A DNA stretch of 64,000 bases from Thiotrichaceae bacterium (GCA_011391085.1 JAABRD010000009.1:62001-126000); one strand, 5' to 3'. Positions 7,514-17,767 are shown, numbered from the stretch's first letter. The notes: generated by a model not told the origin, from the sequence alone. Made by a program: numbers and translations.

Positions 7514-10500
7514 ATGCGTTTCTCCAATTACCTGCACAAGTTAGATTTCCTCAGTCAATATTTTCTATCTCCCACCCCCACAGATGCGCCTCTGTTGCCA
7601 GCCATGGCAATGTCGAAAGACGCCGAATTTTCGCGAGTGGAAAATGATTTGGTCATTCAGATTGGCCAAGAATCTATCGTTCTACCAAACTATTTTTTGC
7701 ATCCTCAAGAATTGATCGCCGAAGGGGGGACGCGATTATCATTTCAAGATGTTATCAACCTAGTCAATCACTCGCCACCACCCATATTGGTGGCCGCGCA
7801 AGAGGCGGTGAATGTTGGAGTTAACTTGGAAAAAATAGGTACCGTCACTACCACTGTTGAAGGTCCTATCACCGCCCAAGATGTGCAAGGTAAGACGCGC
7901 ACCTTGAATGCCAACGATCCCATTTATTTGCATGACACCATTGTGACCGTGGTCCGTAGTTATGTCAAACTCACTTTGCAAGATGGCACTGTTTTGCAAC
8001 TGGGTCCCTTGTCGCGGTGTAGTTTGGATAAATACCATTATGACCCCCAAAGTGCTTCCCCAGGACAGTTTGAAACCAATATTTTCAGCGGCTTCTTTCG
8101 TTATCTCAGCGGCAAAATCAGTGGTGATAATCAAGGTCAACATACCGTCATCACCACACCCTCGGCGAACATTGGGATTCGGGGCAGTGAACTGGATGCC
8201 CAAATGAGTGAAGATGGTTCTACTAACATTTTGCACTTGCAAGGATTAGTCAGTGTTCATTCTCGGTATCGACCTGCCGAAGAAATCGTTGTGTATGAAC
8301 GGGGAACGACGATTTATATTCCCAATGACAATAGTTCTGCTACCATCACTCAGGCGACGGAACCACAAATTCAGCAACGTGAGGAACAGTGGCAAGTGTT
8401 CAATGTCATTAGCACCCTAGAAGACTTGCCATTACAAGCCAAAGCGATGGAGTCTGGGCAACCTGTGGTGACCCCTGAAGAGAACGACTCTCCTCCACTC
8501 CTCGATATGGGGGGACGCAGTCCGTTTTTTCCTGATGAGGATCCACAACCTTCGATAGAACAAGAGTTGATTGAAAGTGATGATCTTTCTGCGTCCCCCG
8601 ACTGGCAGGGAACGCCGGTGATGTCCACCGTAGAGTTGGGAATCGAGGAGAACGATTCAGAAGAAACCACTGAAGACGACCCTGTCACCGCGTCTGCTAC
8701 TAATTCTGACGGTTTGCTAGATGCCATGATTGACAGTGGAAACGGCGTGTTACCAGAAGAAGTGACGGCAGGAGAAGAAACGATACCAGCCGTTCCAGTT
8801 GTCACTACCCCCGTCGTTCCAGACGTTCCGAATGGTTCTGGTACGCCAACCACTCCCACGACTCCCACGACGCCGACTTCTCCTACCACACCCACCACGC
8901 CTAGCACTTCCACGCAACCTACTCTTTTAGTCTGGTCGGTCAATGAAGACTTTGCGACGGTGGTTTCAGTCCCCAATGAAAAATTGACTCAACCCACTTT
9001 GCCAAATCATGGTAGTGTGTCCGAAAACCCTGATGGTTACTTGACTTATACACCGTTTGCAAATTTTTTTGGGGAAGACCATTTCTCTTGTACCACGGCC
9101 CAAGGGAAGATGGTCGAAGTGACCATGACCGTTACTTCGGTCAATGATATACCAGTGGCCAAAGCAGATGAGGCAACGCTACCAGAAGACACTGCGTTAA
9201 TCTTATCTGGTCAAGAAGTATTGGCCAATGATACGGATGTGGATATAGGAGACACGCTGTCTGTTGTCAGTGTCAGCCCGTTGTTTTTGACTGATTCTCA
9301 AGGTATTCAACGAAATTTGACGCATGGTGAAGTACATCTCGACCAAGGCAATATCGTCTATTCTCCCGCTTCTAATGTCAATGGATCAGACTCCTTTACT
9401 TATGTGGTTCAAGATGGCCAAGGGGCACGAAACACGGGGCAAGTGGTCGTCAATGTGACGCCTGTCAATGATGCACCAGTGGCAGAAACCGATTCCGTTA
9501 CTTATGACAACAATCGTGTTGCTTGGACGATTGCCGCGGAGACTTTACTAGCCAATGATAAAGATGTGGACCGGGACCCTTTGCGCGTTGTCAACGTACT
9601 TAATTCTGAAAATGGTCAAGTGTCTTTGGACACGTCGGGAAATGTCCAATTCATTCCTGTTTCGAACTTCCAGAAGGGTGGATTTGATTATGTCCTCAGT
9701 GATGGAAACTTAACGAATACGGGTCGTGTCAATATCTCTTCGACGGATATTAACTCTGCGCCGGTGGCCCGTGATGACACCATTCAAACCACTTCCTTGA
9801 CCACGACGCAACCGATTACTCTCGTTCTCAGTCCTGGCGAATTATTGGTCAATGACAGTGACCCTGATGGTGACTCACTGTCTATTTCCTCCCTCTTTGA
9901 TCACGTCAACGGCACGGCCAGTTTTGACCAGCAAGGTCATATCCAGTGGACGGCTGCCACGGGTGCCACCGAAGGAGGCTTTGCTTATCAAATCAGTGAT
10001 GGTCAAGGTCACACAGATATAGCCACAGTCGCCATTACCATCCGTTTTATTAACCAACCACCTACGGCCCAAAACGATGCGTTTGCAACCACTCAGACGC
10101 ATCTCACTCTCCCCCAAAATCAGTTATTGGCCAATGACACTGACCCTGATGGAGACTCTCTCACTTTGGTAAATCTTGGTAATGCCGTGAATGGTACAGT
10201 CACGTTAGACCGTCATGGTAACATCGTCTGGACTGGAGATGCGAATTTCAGTGCCCAACAGACTGGGAGTTTCACTTACGACATTCAAGATGGCAACGGG
10301 CACACGGCCACCGCTTCAGTCACTTTGACTCTGATCAATCAGCCACCGGCAGCTAAGGATGACACTCTCACCGTGAATGGTTTGGAAGCAACCACGATCA
10401 CTGCTGAACAGTTATTGAAAAATGATACCGATCCAGAAGGTGATCGGTTGACTATTGTCAATGTCACAAACGGTCTCAATGGTGACGTTCAACTGGATGA

Positions 10501-13500
10501 CCAAGGTCAGCCGATCTTCACGCCGACTGCCGATTTTGCTGAATCTGGAAAGGGTAGTTTCACCTACACGGTGGCTGATAGTAATGGCAACACTGATGCC
10601 GCCACTGTCACTTTGCAACCTCCTCCTAGCTTGACCCAGAATGATACCTTGGAGACTTCCCAGATAACACCGTTGACGATCACGCCGCAGTCGTTATTGG
10701 CCAATGATACGCCTACCAAAGACCCGTTGACCATCACGGACCTGACAGATGCTATTAACGGCGCCGTCAATTGGGATGACCAAGGTAACATTCAATTCAC
10801 TCCGTCTGCCGAATTTGTGAAGCAACAAGGGGGGCAATTCACTTATGAGGTTACGGATGGGAACGGTTACATGGGAACGGCCACTGTCACTCTGACCCTC
10901 GTGAATCATCCACCGCTGGCCAATGACGACGGGCCCATTGACATTGGGGAGGCTACTTCATTCACGATTCCCATCGCTACTCTCCTTCAAAATGATCAGG
11001 ATACGGATCAAGACGCTTTGACGTTAACCCTTGTTCCTAACACTAACCAACAAGGTATGGTCGTCTTAGATGAGAAGGGCAACGTGGTCTTTACACGCGA
11101 CTCTACCTTTGCCGGCACAGCCAGTTTCAGTTATGCAATCAATGATGGAAAAGGAGGCACCGATCAAGCCCAAGTCACGCTAGTGGGTCAAGTGAATCAT
11201 CCCCCCGTGGCAGAACCAGATCAAGCCCAGACGACGAAAAATCAACCGGTGGAAATGGCATTGCTAACCAATGACCAGGACCCAGATGCCACCGACTCTG
11301 TCGTGATTAGTGAACTGTCTGCACCTCTGCATGGTACCGTGACCTTGACAGATAAACCGGGCGTGGTTCTCTTTACTCCAGAAGATCAATTCACTGGGGA
11401 GACGACTTTTTCTTATACGATTACCGATACGCACGGGATGACCGATACCGCGGAAGTGAGGGTAACCGTGACGAATACGCCTCCTCTGGCAACCAATGAT
11501 TGGTTGACCACCGTGACCAATCAACCCGTGACATTGTCCACCGCTGAATTGTTGCAGAATGACACCGACGCTGACCCTGGCGACGTGGAAAAGTTGCAGG
11601 TGATTAAGGTGGACCAAGCAGTTAATGGTACGGTCACTTTGGCTAATACTGAAGTCGTCTTCACACCGAATCCTGGTTTTCAAGGTGAAGCCAGTTTCGT
11701 TTATACCATGGTTGACCCTAGTGGTACTTCTGCTAATGCCACCGTAAATATCAACGTCACAGGCCAATTACAAGCGCAAGCGGATTCCTTCACAACGTTT
11801 CAAAATACCGACCTCACGTTGTCTCATGACGACCTGTTGGCCAATGATACGAAAGCCAATCTGGGAGACATTTTGACTCTTGCTTCTGTAGAAAATGCCA
11901 CCCATGGGCAAGTGCAACAAGATGCCCAAGGTCATCTCATTTTCACTCCAGAACCGGAGTTTGTCGGAGAGGCCAGTTTTCAATACACCGTTATGGATAC
12001 GCAAGGTCACTCGGACCAAACGACGGTGACGGTGACGGTAACAGAACGTCCCTTAATCGCACAAGATGATACCGCGACGACCCCTGCGAACGTGGCAGTG
12101 ACGATTCCTATGACGGATTTATTAGAAAATGACAAGGGTGAAGGTCTCATTCTCACCTCCGTAGATCAGGCAACAGACGGGGAAGTGGCACTGGATAACA
12201 ATCAAGTCACTTTCACACCAGCCACCGATTTTGAAGGAGACGCCAGTTTTGCTTATACCATTCGGGATGGCAATGGTTTGGAAGACACCGCAACCGTGAC
12301 GGTGACCATCACTCCTCTCAATGAACCGCCGGTGGTGACATTGCCCAGTAGCGGTATGCCCTTGATTTATCAACTGGGTGAGGAAGCGCAATTTATCGAT
12401 CCGCAAGCCAATGTGACTGATTTGGACTCACCTGATTTTGAGGGTGGGACCTTACAAGTGACTCTCACTCATGCGACTCGTGCGGACCTATTGGAAATTC
12501 AAAATCGTGGTCCCATCACTGTGTCAAGCACATCAGGCAGTGGAAACGTGTTCTATAACGGCACCGCAATCGGGAACTTTTCTTTTCTCCTGGCCACTGG
12601 CGCTTTGACTATCAGTTTGAATGCGAATGCGAATGCTGAATCAGTGTCCTCTTTATTGCAAGCGATAACTTATCGTAACACTTCTGCTACTGCCGACGTG
12701 CATACTGTGGAAGTGACCTTAACCGATGGCGATGGCGGTACCAGTGTGGTAGTCAGTCGTGACATTCAGATAATGACACCTGACAAACCTTCACTTCAGA
12801 CGGAAAATGACGACGAGTCAATCCCTTTTAACAGTCCTGCAACCATTCCCACGATAGATTTACTCAGCAACGACACTGCTGCTACTTCCACGGATGTGCT
12901 TTCTATTACGGCAGTCAATGGCAATCCTGACACGGGAGTGAATGCGACCTTAGTGGGAGAGGAGGTTCAGTTATTTATCGATGGTTTGGTAAATGACAAC
13001 TTTGATTCCGTGACGTTTGACTACACGGTGACAGATGGTCAAGGTGGTGAAGATACGGCCACCGTCACCCTGACACCCACTAACGTCATCAATGGTACCC
13101 CCAATGATGACTCGTTATCCAGTGCCACGCCGCAACTTGACATTCTCCAAGGTTTAGATGGCAATGACACGTTCACATTTAGTCAAGGGCCTGATATAAT
13201 TTTGGGTGGACTGGGAGATGACGTGTTTTTATTTGACCCTGCGAATGCCGGAGGCGTTAGCCTCAGAGGAGGCACCGGCACCGATACGTTGAGTCTTGAT
13301 GGACAGGGGGGGCTGACGATTGATTTAATAAAAAACAACGAGTTATCGTCCTCCCAGAAGTTTGATTTACAGGGAATCGACGTGATTGACTTGACATCGA
13401 AGACCAGCACTGGAAATCAACTGAAACTGAGTCTTCAAGACGTATTGGATATATCTGACCAAGGTCAGTTAATTATCGAAGGAGATGTCACCAGCGTGGT

Positions 13501-13627
13501 CCGTTCCACGGGTCAAGGATGGACGACTCAAGGAATCGATGAGAGTGGCTTGTATCAACACTATACAGCCTCCAATGGGGCGGAATTATTAGTGAGTACA
13601 GACATCACGTTTCAATTGGTGTCCTAA
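7514..13627 (+). CDS. Giant FecR/tandem-95/RTX-like surface protein
   Basis: A 2037-residue, acidic, threonine-rich protein with no cleavable signal peptide. Order of parts: an N-terminal region to about residue 130; a FecR-type domain at about 140-250 ([19 protein letters not shown], then TTPSANIGIRGSE); an acidic linker; a Thr-Pro linker near 443-470 (repeats of PTTPT); about twelve tandem-95/cadherin-like units of roughly 90-110 residues from 473 to 1855, most carrying an LLANDTDPDGDSL-type motif and an FTYTVxDG-type motif; a degenerate RTX region near 1858-1930 (GLDGNDTF, GGLGDDVFLF, GGTGTDTLSL); and a C-terminus resembling type I secretion signals. I infer a large calcium-binding adhesin or matrix protein exported by type I secretion. 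Spacer codon usage resembles the neighbours. A TolC-family gene lies 2.6 kb downstream; no ABC transporter is in the window. Confidence 0.85.
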   Translation: MRFSNYLHKLDFLSQYFLSPTPTDAPLLPAMAMSKDAEFSRVENDLVIQIGQESIVLPNYFLHPQELIAEGGTRLSFQDVINLVNHSPPPILVAAQEAVNVGVNLEKIGTVTTTVEGPITAQDVQGKTRTLNANDPIYLHDTIVTVVRSYVKLTLQDGTVLQLGPLSRCSLDKYHYDPQSASPGQFETNIFSGFFRYLSGKISGDNQGQHTVITTPSANIGIRGSELDAQMSEDGSTNILHLQGLVSVHSRYRPAEEIVVYERGTTIYIPNDNSSATITQATEPQIQQREEQWQVFNVISTLEDLPLQAKAMESGQPVVTPEENDSPPLLDMGGRSPFFPDEDPQPSIEQELIESDDLSASPDWQGTPVMSTVELGIEENDSEETTEDDPVTASATNSDGLLDAMIDSGNGVLPEEVTAGEETIPAVPVVTTPVVPDVPNGSGTPTTPTTPTTPTSPTTPTTPSTSTQPTLLVWSVNEDFATVVSVPNEKLTQPTLPNHGSVSENPDGYLTYTPFANFFGEDHFSCTTAQGKMVEVTMTVTSVNDIPVAKADEATLPEDTALILSGQEVLANDTDVDIGDTLSVVSVSPLFLTDSQGIQRNLTHGEVHLDQGNIVYSPASNVNGSDSFTYVVQDGQGARNTGQVVVNVTPVNDAPVAETDSVTYDNNRVAWTIAAETLLANDKDVDRDPLRVVNVLNSENGQVSLDTSGNVQFIPVSNFQKGGFDYVLSDGNLTNTGRVNISSTDINSAPVARDDTIQTTSLTTTQPITLVLSPGELLVNDSDPDGDSLSISSLFDHVNGTASFDQQGHIQWTAATGATEGGFAYQISDGQGHTDIATVAITIRFINQPPTAQNDAFATTQTHLTLPQNQLLANDTDPDGDSLTLVNLGNAVNGTVTLDRHGNIVWTGDANFSAQQTGSFTYDIQDGNGHTATASVTLTLINQPPAAKDDTLTVNGLEATTITAEQLLKNDTDPEGDRLTIVNVTNGLNGDVQLDDQGQPIFTPTADFAESGKGSFTYTVADSNGNTDAATVTLQPPPSLTQNDTLETSQITPLTITPQSLLANDTPTKDPLTITDLTDAINGAVNWDDQGNIQFTPSAEFVKQQGGQFTYEVTDGNGYMGTATVTLTLVNHPPLANDDGPIDIGEATSFTIPIATLLQNDQDTDQDALTLTLVPNTNQQGMVVLDEKGNVVFTRDSTFAGTASFSYAINDGKGGTDQAQVTLVGQVNHPPVAEPDQAQTTKNQPVEMALLTNDQDPDATDSVVISELSAPLHGTVTLTDKPGVVLFTPEDQFTGETTFSYTITDTHGMTDTAEVRVTVTNTPPLATNDWLTTVTNQPVTLSTAELLQNDTDADPGDVEKLQVIKVDQAVNGTVTLANTEVVFTPNPGFQGEASFVYTMVDPSGTSANATVNINVTGQLQAQADSFTTFQNTDLTLSHDDLLANDTKANLGDILTLASVENATHGQVQQDAQGHLIFTPEPEFVGEASFQYTVMDTQGHSDQTTVTVTVTERPLIAQDDTATTPANVAVTIPMTDLLENDKGEGLILTSVDQATDGEVALDNNQVTFTPATDFEGDASFAYTIRDGNGLEDTATVTVTITPLNEPPVVTLPSSGMPLIYQLGEEAQFIDPQANVTDLDSPDFEGGTLQVTLTHATRADLLEIQNRGPITVSSTSGSGNVFYNGTAIGNFSFLLATGALTISLNANANAESVSSLLQAITYRNTSATADVHTVEVTLTDGDGGTSVVVSRDIQIMTPDKPSLQTENDDESIPFNSPATIPTIDLLSNDTAATSTDVLSITAVNGNPDTGVNATLVGEEVQLFIDGLVNDNFDSVTFDYTVTDGQGGEDTATVTLTPTNVINGTPNDDSLSSATPQLDILQGLDGNDTFTFSQGPDIILGGLGDDVFLFDPANAGGVSLRGGTGTDTLSLDGQGGLTIDLIKNNELSSSQKFDLQGIDVIDLTSKTSTGNQLKLSLQDVLDISDQGQLIIEGDVTSVVRSTGQGWTTQGIDESGLYQHYTASNGAELLVSTDITFQLVS

Positions 13628-13706
13628 CTTTCACCACCCCAAAAATGACTAAACACCATGAGTTCAAAGCGTAGCTTTGAAACAACTACACTATTCTAAA
13701 AGATTC

Positions 13707-15797
13707 ATGAAAAACTTACGTTTCATTTCTCTTAATATTGGCCTCCTCAGTGCCATTTGTGCGGAATCCATATCTGCTACCGCACCCAATGTGCAACTCC
13801 TGAGTGCTGAGGACCTATTAGAATTACCCATTGAACAATTAATCAAAGTGAAAGTGGTCAGTGAGGTAACAGGCAGCAAACAGACCATTTCGAAAGCCCC
13901 CGCGATAGTCAAAGTCATCACTGCGGAAGACATCCAGGCGATGGGGGCGACGGATTTAGAAGAAGTGTTAGAAACGGTTCCAGAATTGCATGTTGCTAGG
14001 AAGGCCCATGGCTATAGTCCTCTCTACCTGTTGCGCGGCATTTATTCTGCTAATAATCCCGAAGTCATGCTGTTGATTAACAACGTTCCTATCAACTCGG
14101 TGCAATATGGTGACCGCGGAGATGGTTGGGGACGAATGCCAATCAATGCGATTGCCCGCATTGAGGTGATACGTGGGTCTGGTGCCGTCGTTCATGCCGA
14201 TGCTTTTGCGGGGGCTATCAATATTGTAACCAAAACCAAGGAGGAGATTAAAGGCACCGAAATAGGTGGACGTGTGGGTAGCTTCTCCTCCACAGGGGCC
14301 TGGTTACTGCATAGCGGTCACTATGGTGGCTTCGATACTGTGGCCACCTTGGAATATGCTGACACTGAAGGTCCACATGAGGTTATCGAAGTTGACCGTC
14401 AAACTGCTTTGGATAAACAATTTGGTACGCATGCCTCTTATGCCCCGGCGGCAGCCAGTTTGCAAAATCGTAGTTACGAAGCGCATTTGGAAGTGTCTCG
14501 TGATAAATGGCGGTGGCGCGGTGGAGTACAAGCGCGTCAGGTAAGTAGCGGCGCTGGTTTTACCAATGCGTTATCTCCTCCCAGTCATCCTGAAAGTTTG
14601 CGTTTACTTACCGATCTCAGCTATCATAATGCCACGTTTGCTGACCATTGGGAACTGTCAGCCCAACTGAGTTATTTTGATCTGCAATGGAAAACTGCGG
14701 GGAACTACATACTGCTTCCCCCCGGCACGTTAGGTGGCGCATTTCCAGAAGGTCAATTGGCAAGAACTTTTACGGGAGAACGTCAAACTCGTGTTAATTT
14801 ATCCGCCTTCTACACCGGCTGGAGTCACCATACTTGGCGTTTTGAAACGGGTTATAGTCACGCAGATGCTTATAAAGTGGAGATTGAACGGAACTATGAC
14901 ATTTATACCAATCGTAGATTCCCTCAAATGGTCGACTTTTCAGATACGCCCGCCACTTATCTGCCAGAAACGACCCGTAAGAGTGGGCGAGTATTGGTCC
15001 AAGATGCCTGGCAGTGGCATCCGAACTGGGAACTTGACTTTGGCCTTCGTTACTATGAGTATTCGGATTTTGGTGAAACATTCAATCCGCACTTGGGGTT
15101 GGTTTGGCAAACTCGTCCTAATCTGGTGACGAAATTACTGTATGGTAAAGCGTTCCGGGCGCCTTCCTACAGTGAATTACATGTCATCAGTCGCATTAAT
15201 ACGGGCAATCCAAACTTACAACCGGAAATTATTCAGACTGCCGAATTGGCCTTTGGTTATCAACCGACCGATCATTTGGAATTGGATATGGATGTCTTTA
15301 CCTATGAGGTGGCAGACGCGATTATTTATCTACCCTTGCCTAATGGGAAATCTCAACCCTATAATGCGGGTAGCAAAACTGGTCACGGCGTTAGTTTAGA
15401 AGCCCAATGGAAAGCGAGTGATGGGTTCAAATTGTCTGGCAATTATACTTTTCAAACCGCGAAAGACCAGCGGGATTATCAGATTCCCAATGCCCCCCGT
15501 CAGAAGTTCTATTTGCGCACCGATTGGCAATTTCTCCCCGGTTGGAATTTGGATATGCAAGCCAATTGGGTGGGACATCGTTATCGGCCTGTGGGTGATA
15601 CTCGTCCCCCGATTGCGAATTACACCACGGTGGACTTAACGTTACGTTATCAACCGGTGCAACAACCGTGGCAAATCTATTTATCAATGCGTAACGTGTT
15701 GGATGCCGAAGCCATGGAACCCTCTGACTCTGCCATTCCGAATGATCTACCATTGGCAGGGAGAAGTATGTGGGGAGAGGTACGGTATCGATTTTAA
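13707..15797 (+). CDS. TonB-dependent outer membrane receptor (paralogue)
   Basis: A 696-residue receptor clearly related along its length to the one at 2895-5039 (shared stretches such as KAPA, VITAEDI, ARIEVIRG, ALDK, GTHAS, KLLYG, AFRAPS). The ATG at 13707 opens a signal peptide (MKNLRFISLNIGLLSAICA); upstream in-frame codons come from an R2 remnant (CAAAGCGTAGCTTTG). Plug, barrel and terminal phenylalanine (VRYRF) are present. One difference: the plug motif that normally reads GPGSxxYGADAFAG is GSGAVVHADAFAG here, one residue shorter and lacking the Tyr-Gly pair. Whether this changes plug movement is unknown. It starts only 79 bases after the adhesin stop codon, so co-transcription is possible. 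Confidence 0.9.
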   Translation: MKNLRFISLNIGLLSAICAESISATAPNVQLLSAEDLLELPIEQLIKVKVVSEVTGSKQTISKAPAIVKVITAEDIQAMGATDLEEVLETVPELHVARKAHGYSPLYLLRGIYSANNPEVMLLINNVPINSVQYGDRGDGWGRMPINAIARIEVIRGSGAVVHADAFAGAINIVTKTKEEIKGTEIGGRVGSFSSTGAWLLHSGHYGGFDTVATLEYADTEGPHEVIEVDRQTALDKQFGTHASYAPAAASLQNRSYEAHLEVSRDKWRWRGGVQARQVSSGAGFTNALSPPSHPESLRLLTDLSYHNATFADHWELSAQLSYFDLQWKTAGNYILLPPGTLGGAFPEGQLARTFTGERQTRVNLSAFYTGWSHHTWRFETGYSHADAYKVEIERNYDIYTNRRFPQMVDFSDTPATYLPETTRKSGRVLVQDAWQWHPNWELDFGLRYYEYSDFGETFNPHLGLVWQTRPNLVTKLLYGKAFRAPSYSELHVISRINTGNPNLQPEIIQTAELAFGYQPTDHLELDMDVFTYEVADAIIYLPLPNGKSQPYNAGSKTGHGVSLEAQWKASDGFKLSGNYTFQTAKDQRDYQIPNAPRQKFYLRTDWQFLPGWNLDMQANWVGHRYRPVGDTRPPIANYTTVDLTLRYQPVQQPWQIYLSMRNVLDAEAMEPSDSAIPNDLPLAGRSMWGEVRYRF

Positions 15798-15807
15798 CAA
15801 AATGGTA

Positions 15808-15973
15808 AGTACCGAAGCAGAAATTTTGCCGTATTTTCAATCGTCGCCCTCACCCCCGGCCCCTCTCCCAGAGGGAGAGGGGGGAACGGCGGCACCAGTG
15901 GTTTTCTCCCCACGCCCGTAGGGAGAGGGGCCGGGGGTGAGGGTAAACATATCACCCACATTGCATCACTACC
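15808..15973. repeat. Composite R5-type repeat
   Basis: Starts with AGTACCGAAGCAGAAATTTT, contains the CCCTCACCCCCGGCCCCTC hairpin pair and ends with the R5 terminus CACCCACATTGCATCACTAC. The left part and core recur at 48791-48920, but that copy has a different right end, so ends are exchanged between copies. Confidence 0.8.
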
Positions 15974-16093
15974 AGTTTTTGTAACTATTTGATTTTACAC
16001 ACCATCACCCCCCATGCCCCTGTGTACGGGGGGACTCCCTGCCCGCGTGCGGGGAGGGTTGGGGTGGGGTAAAGACCAGCGGTTGCGTAAGTC
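15974..16093. repeat. R4 element, left end truncated
   Basis: Reads GTTTTTGTAACTATTTGATT, a C/G-rich hairpin (ATCACCCCCCATGCCCC, CGTGCGGGGAGGGTTGGGG) and the right end GCGGTTGCGTAAGTC. It matches the inverse orientation of the full copy at 48034-48176; here the outer left end is missing and abuts the R5 terminus. A half R2 palindrome follows at 16151-16177. These repeats account for the whole 400-base gap before the TolC-like gene. Confidence 0.8.
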
Positions 16094-16200
16094 ATGGTAA
16101 AGTATTACCGTATGTTCAATGATTTACCAAAAATTGGAATATCGTCAGAGAAACAAAGCTTCGCTTTGGACTCCTGGTTGCTTATTATAAGTTTATAACC

Positions 16201-17520
16201 ATGAAAAAACATCCCTACTTTTTACTATTGACTTGCTTTTCACTCCCTTCCCTGGGATACCCTGACACTTTGACAGAAGTTATTCGACATACCCTGGAAA
16301 CCAATCCGGACGTACTTATCTCCGTTCATAACCGTCTGGCAATTGACGAGAAACTGAACCAGGCCAAAGCTGGTTATTGGCCATCGATAGACTTGACCGT
16401 GGGTTATGGGCATGAAAACAGTGACAATGCCACCACTCGCAATCGTCGCGGCGGCGGTGACACTAGCTTGACTCGCCAAGAACTGGGACTCTCCTTGTCA
16501 CAACTGTTGTTTGACGGTTTTTATGTCAAAAATGACATTGACAAGCAAGAATCAAAAGTTGAATCCGCCGCTTATCAAGTGCAGAATACCAGTGAAAACA
16601 CGACGTTACGAACGGCTGAAGTCTATTTAGAAATTCTGCGTCGGCAGGATATTGTCGAATTGAGTAAAGACAACGTGGTGGTGCATCAGAAACTGCAAGA
16701 ACAAATTCATATCTTGGTCAAAGGCGGTGCCGGTCGGCAAGCTGACGTCCAACACAGCAATAGCCGGGTAGCATTGGCCGAATCTTACTTAGTCAATGCC
16801 CAGGGACTCCTCCGTGATGCAGAAACGGAGTATCTGCGCGTGGTTGGCAAAGAATCGAGAGATTTATCACCTCCTCCTGTAGAACCCTTAAACAAGGCTT
16901 TACCGGCGACGTTTGAGGAGGCTTTTCAGTTGGCTATGCACCAACATCCTTCTCTCAAAGTCGCTACGGCGGAATTGGATGCCGCAGAAGCGGCCCAGAC
17001 CCAATCCAACGCTAACTTCATGCCCCGGATTCATTTAGAGGTCGGTATTGACCAACATAAAAATATCGATGGCATTGAAGGTGACAATGACGACTTGAGT
17101 GCGATGGTGCGAATGCGCTATAATCTGTTTCGAGGTGGCGCCGACCAAGCCCGGCGCATCGAGGCAGCCGAACAAGTGGAAGCCGCTAACGAAACGAAAC
17201 GGCGTACTCAACGTTTATTGGAGGAAGAAGTGCGACGGGCTTGGAACAGTCTATTAACCATTCGGGCCCGTCTTCAATACCTTCAACAACATGTTCAGGC
17301 TACTGCGCAAGTGGTTGAATCCTACAAGGAACAGTTCAAATTGGGCCACCGCAGCCTGTTGGATGTGTTGGATTCTGAAAATGAATTGTTTAATGCCAAA
17401 ACTTCGCTGATAACGGGACAATATACGGAATTGTTAAGTCTCTTCAGGGTGTTGGCCAGCGTTGGCAGACTGCTGGATACTTTAGGCATTCAACGGCCTG
17501 TTCAAGGGAATCTCGAATAG
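16201..17520 (+). CDS. TolC-family outer membrane protein
   Basis: A 439-residue outer membrane efflux/type I secretion channel protein. It opens with a signal peptide (MKKHPYFLLLTCFSLPSLG), followed by two repeated halves of the TolC fold, each with long helices (for example ETNPDVLISVHNRLAIDEKL and MHQHPSLKVATAELDAAEAA) and strands such as RIHLEVGIDQ. The motif FKLGHRSLLDVLDSENELFN near residue 385 is typical of the LapE/AggA branch that serves large adhesins. Such proteins form the trimeric outer membrane conduit for an ABC transporter and periplasmic adaptor. Those partners are absent, but the giant RTX-like protein just upstream is a credible substrate. That link is inference from proximity. 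Confidence 0.9.
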   Translation: MKKHPYFLLLTCFSLPSLGYPDTLTEVIRHTLETNPDVLISVHNRLAIDEKLNQAKAGYWPSIDLTVGYGHENSDNATTRNRRGGGDTSLTRQELGLSLSQLLFDGFYVKNDIDKQESKVESAAYQVQNTSENTTLRTAEVYLEILRRQDIVELSKDNVVVHQKLQEQIHILVKGGAGRQADVQHSNSRVALAESYLVNAQGLLRDAETEYLRVVGKESRDLSPPPVEPLNKALPATFEEAFQLAMHQHPSLKVATAELDAAEAAQTQSNANFMPRIHLEVGIDQHKNIDGIEGDNDDLSAMVRMRYNLFRGGADQARRIEAAEQVEAANETKRRTQRLLEEEVRRAWNSLLTIRARLQYLQQHVQATAQVVESYKEQFKLGHRSLLDVLDSENELFNAKTSLITGQYTELLSLFRVLASVGRLLDTLGIQRPVQGNLE

Positions 17521-17578
17521 ACTCTTGACAACTGGGACGGGATGGTTGACAATGAGTAGGAAAGCTAGGTTGATAACT

Positions 17579-17767
17579 CGGTAGTGTTGCAAAGGTAATG
17601 GTTATGGGTTTTGGAGTACGGAATTAATTCCGTTTCAAGCGGAATAAATTCCGTACTCCAACTTCAAGCGGAATCAATTCCGTACTCCAACGGAATCAAT
17701 TCCGTACTCCAACGGAATCAATTCCGTACTCCAAAACCGCTATACCATTACTTGTACAACACTACCG
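17579..17767. repeat. R6 array inside a larger inverted repeat
   Basis: Five or six copies of a short palindrome (GGAATCAATTCC or variants) separated by GTACTCCAA, a 22-base period on the right side. The array is enclosed by an outer inverted repeat: CGGTAGTGTTGCAAAGGTAA on the left and ATTACTTGTACAACACTACC on the right. A second R6 array is at 28446-28571. This fills most of the 315-base gap between tolC and the amidase-like gene; the rest holds a fragment related to the motif at 6807. Confidence 0.85.

Noticed and set aside
7760-8242. 160-residue minus-strand reading frame in the FecR region
   Set aside because: Lies opposite a confidently assigned FecR domain, with no recognisable motif or ribosome-binding site.
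8371-8976. 201-residue minus-strand reading frame inside the giant adhesin
   Set aside because: Low-complexity Val/Gly/Ser translation opposite the Thr-Pro linker; a shadow of the plus-strand gene.
17612-17733. CRISPR-like array of GGAATxAATTCC units
   Set aside because: The interval between palindromes is constant in sequence, so there are no spacers.
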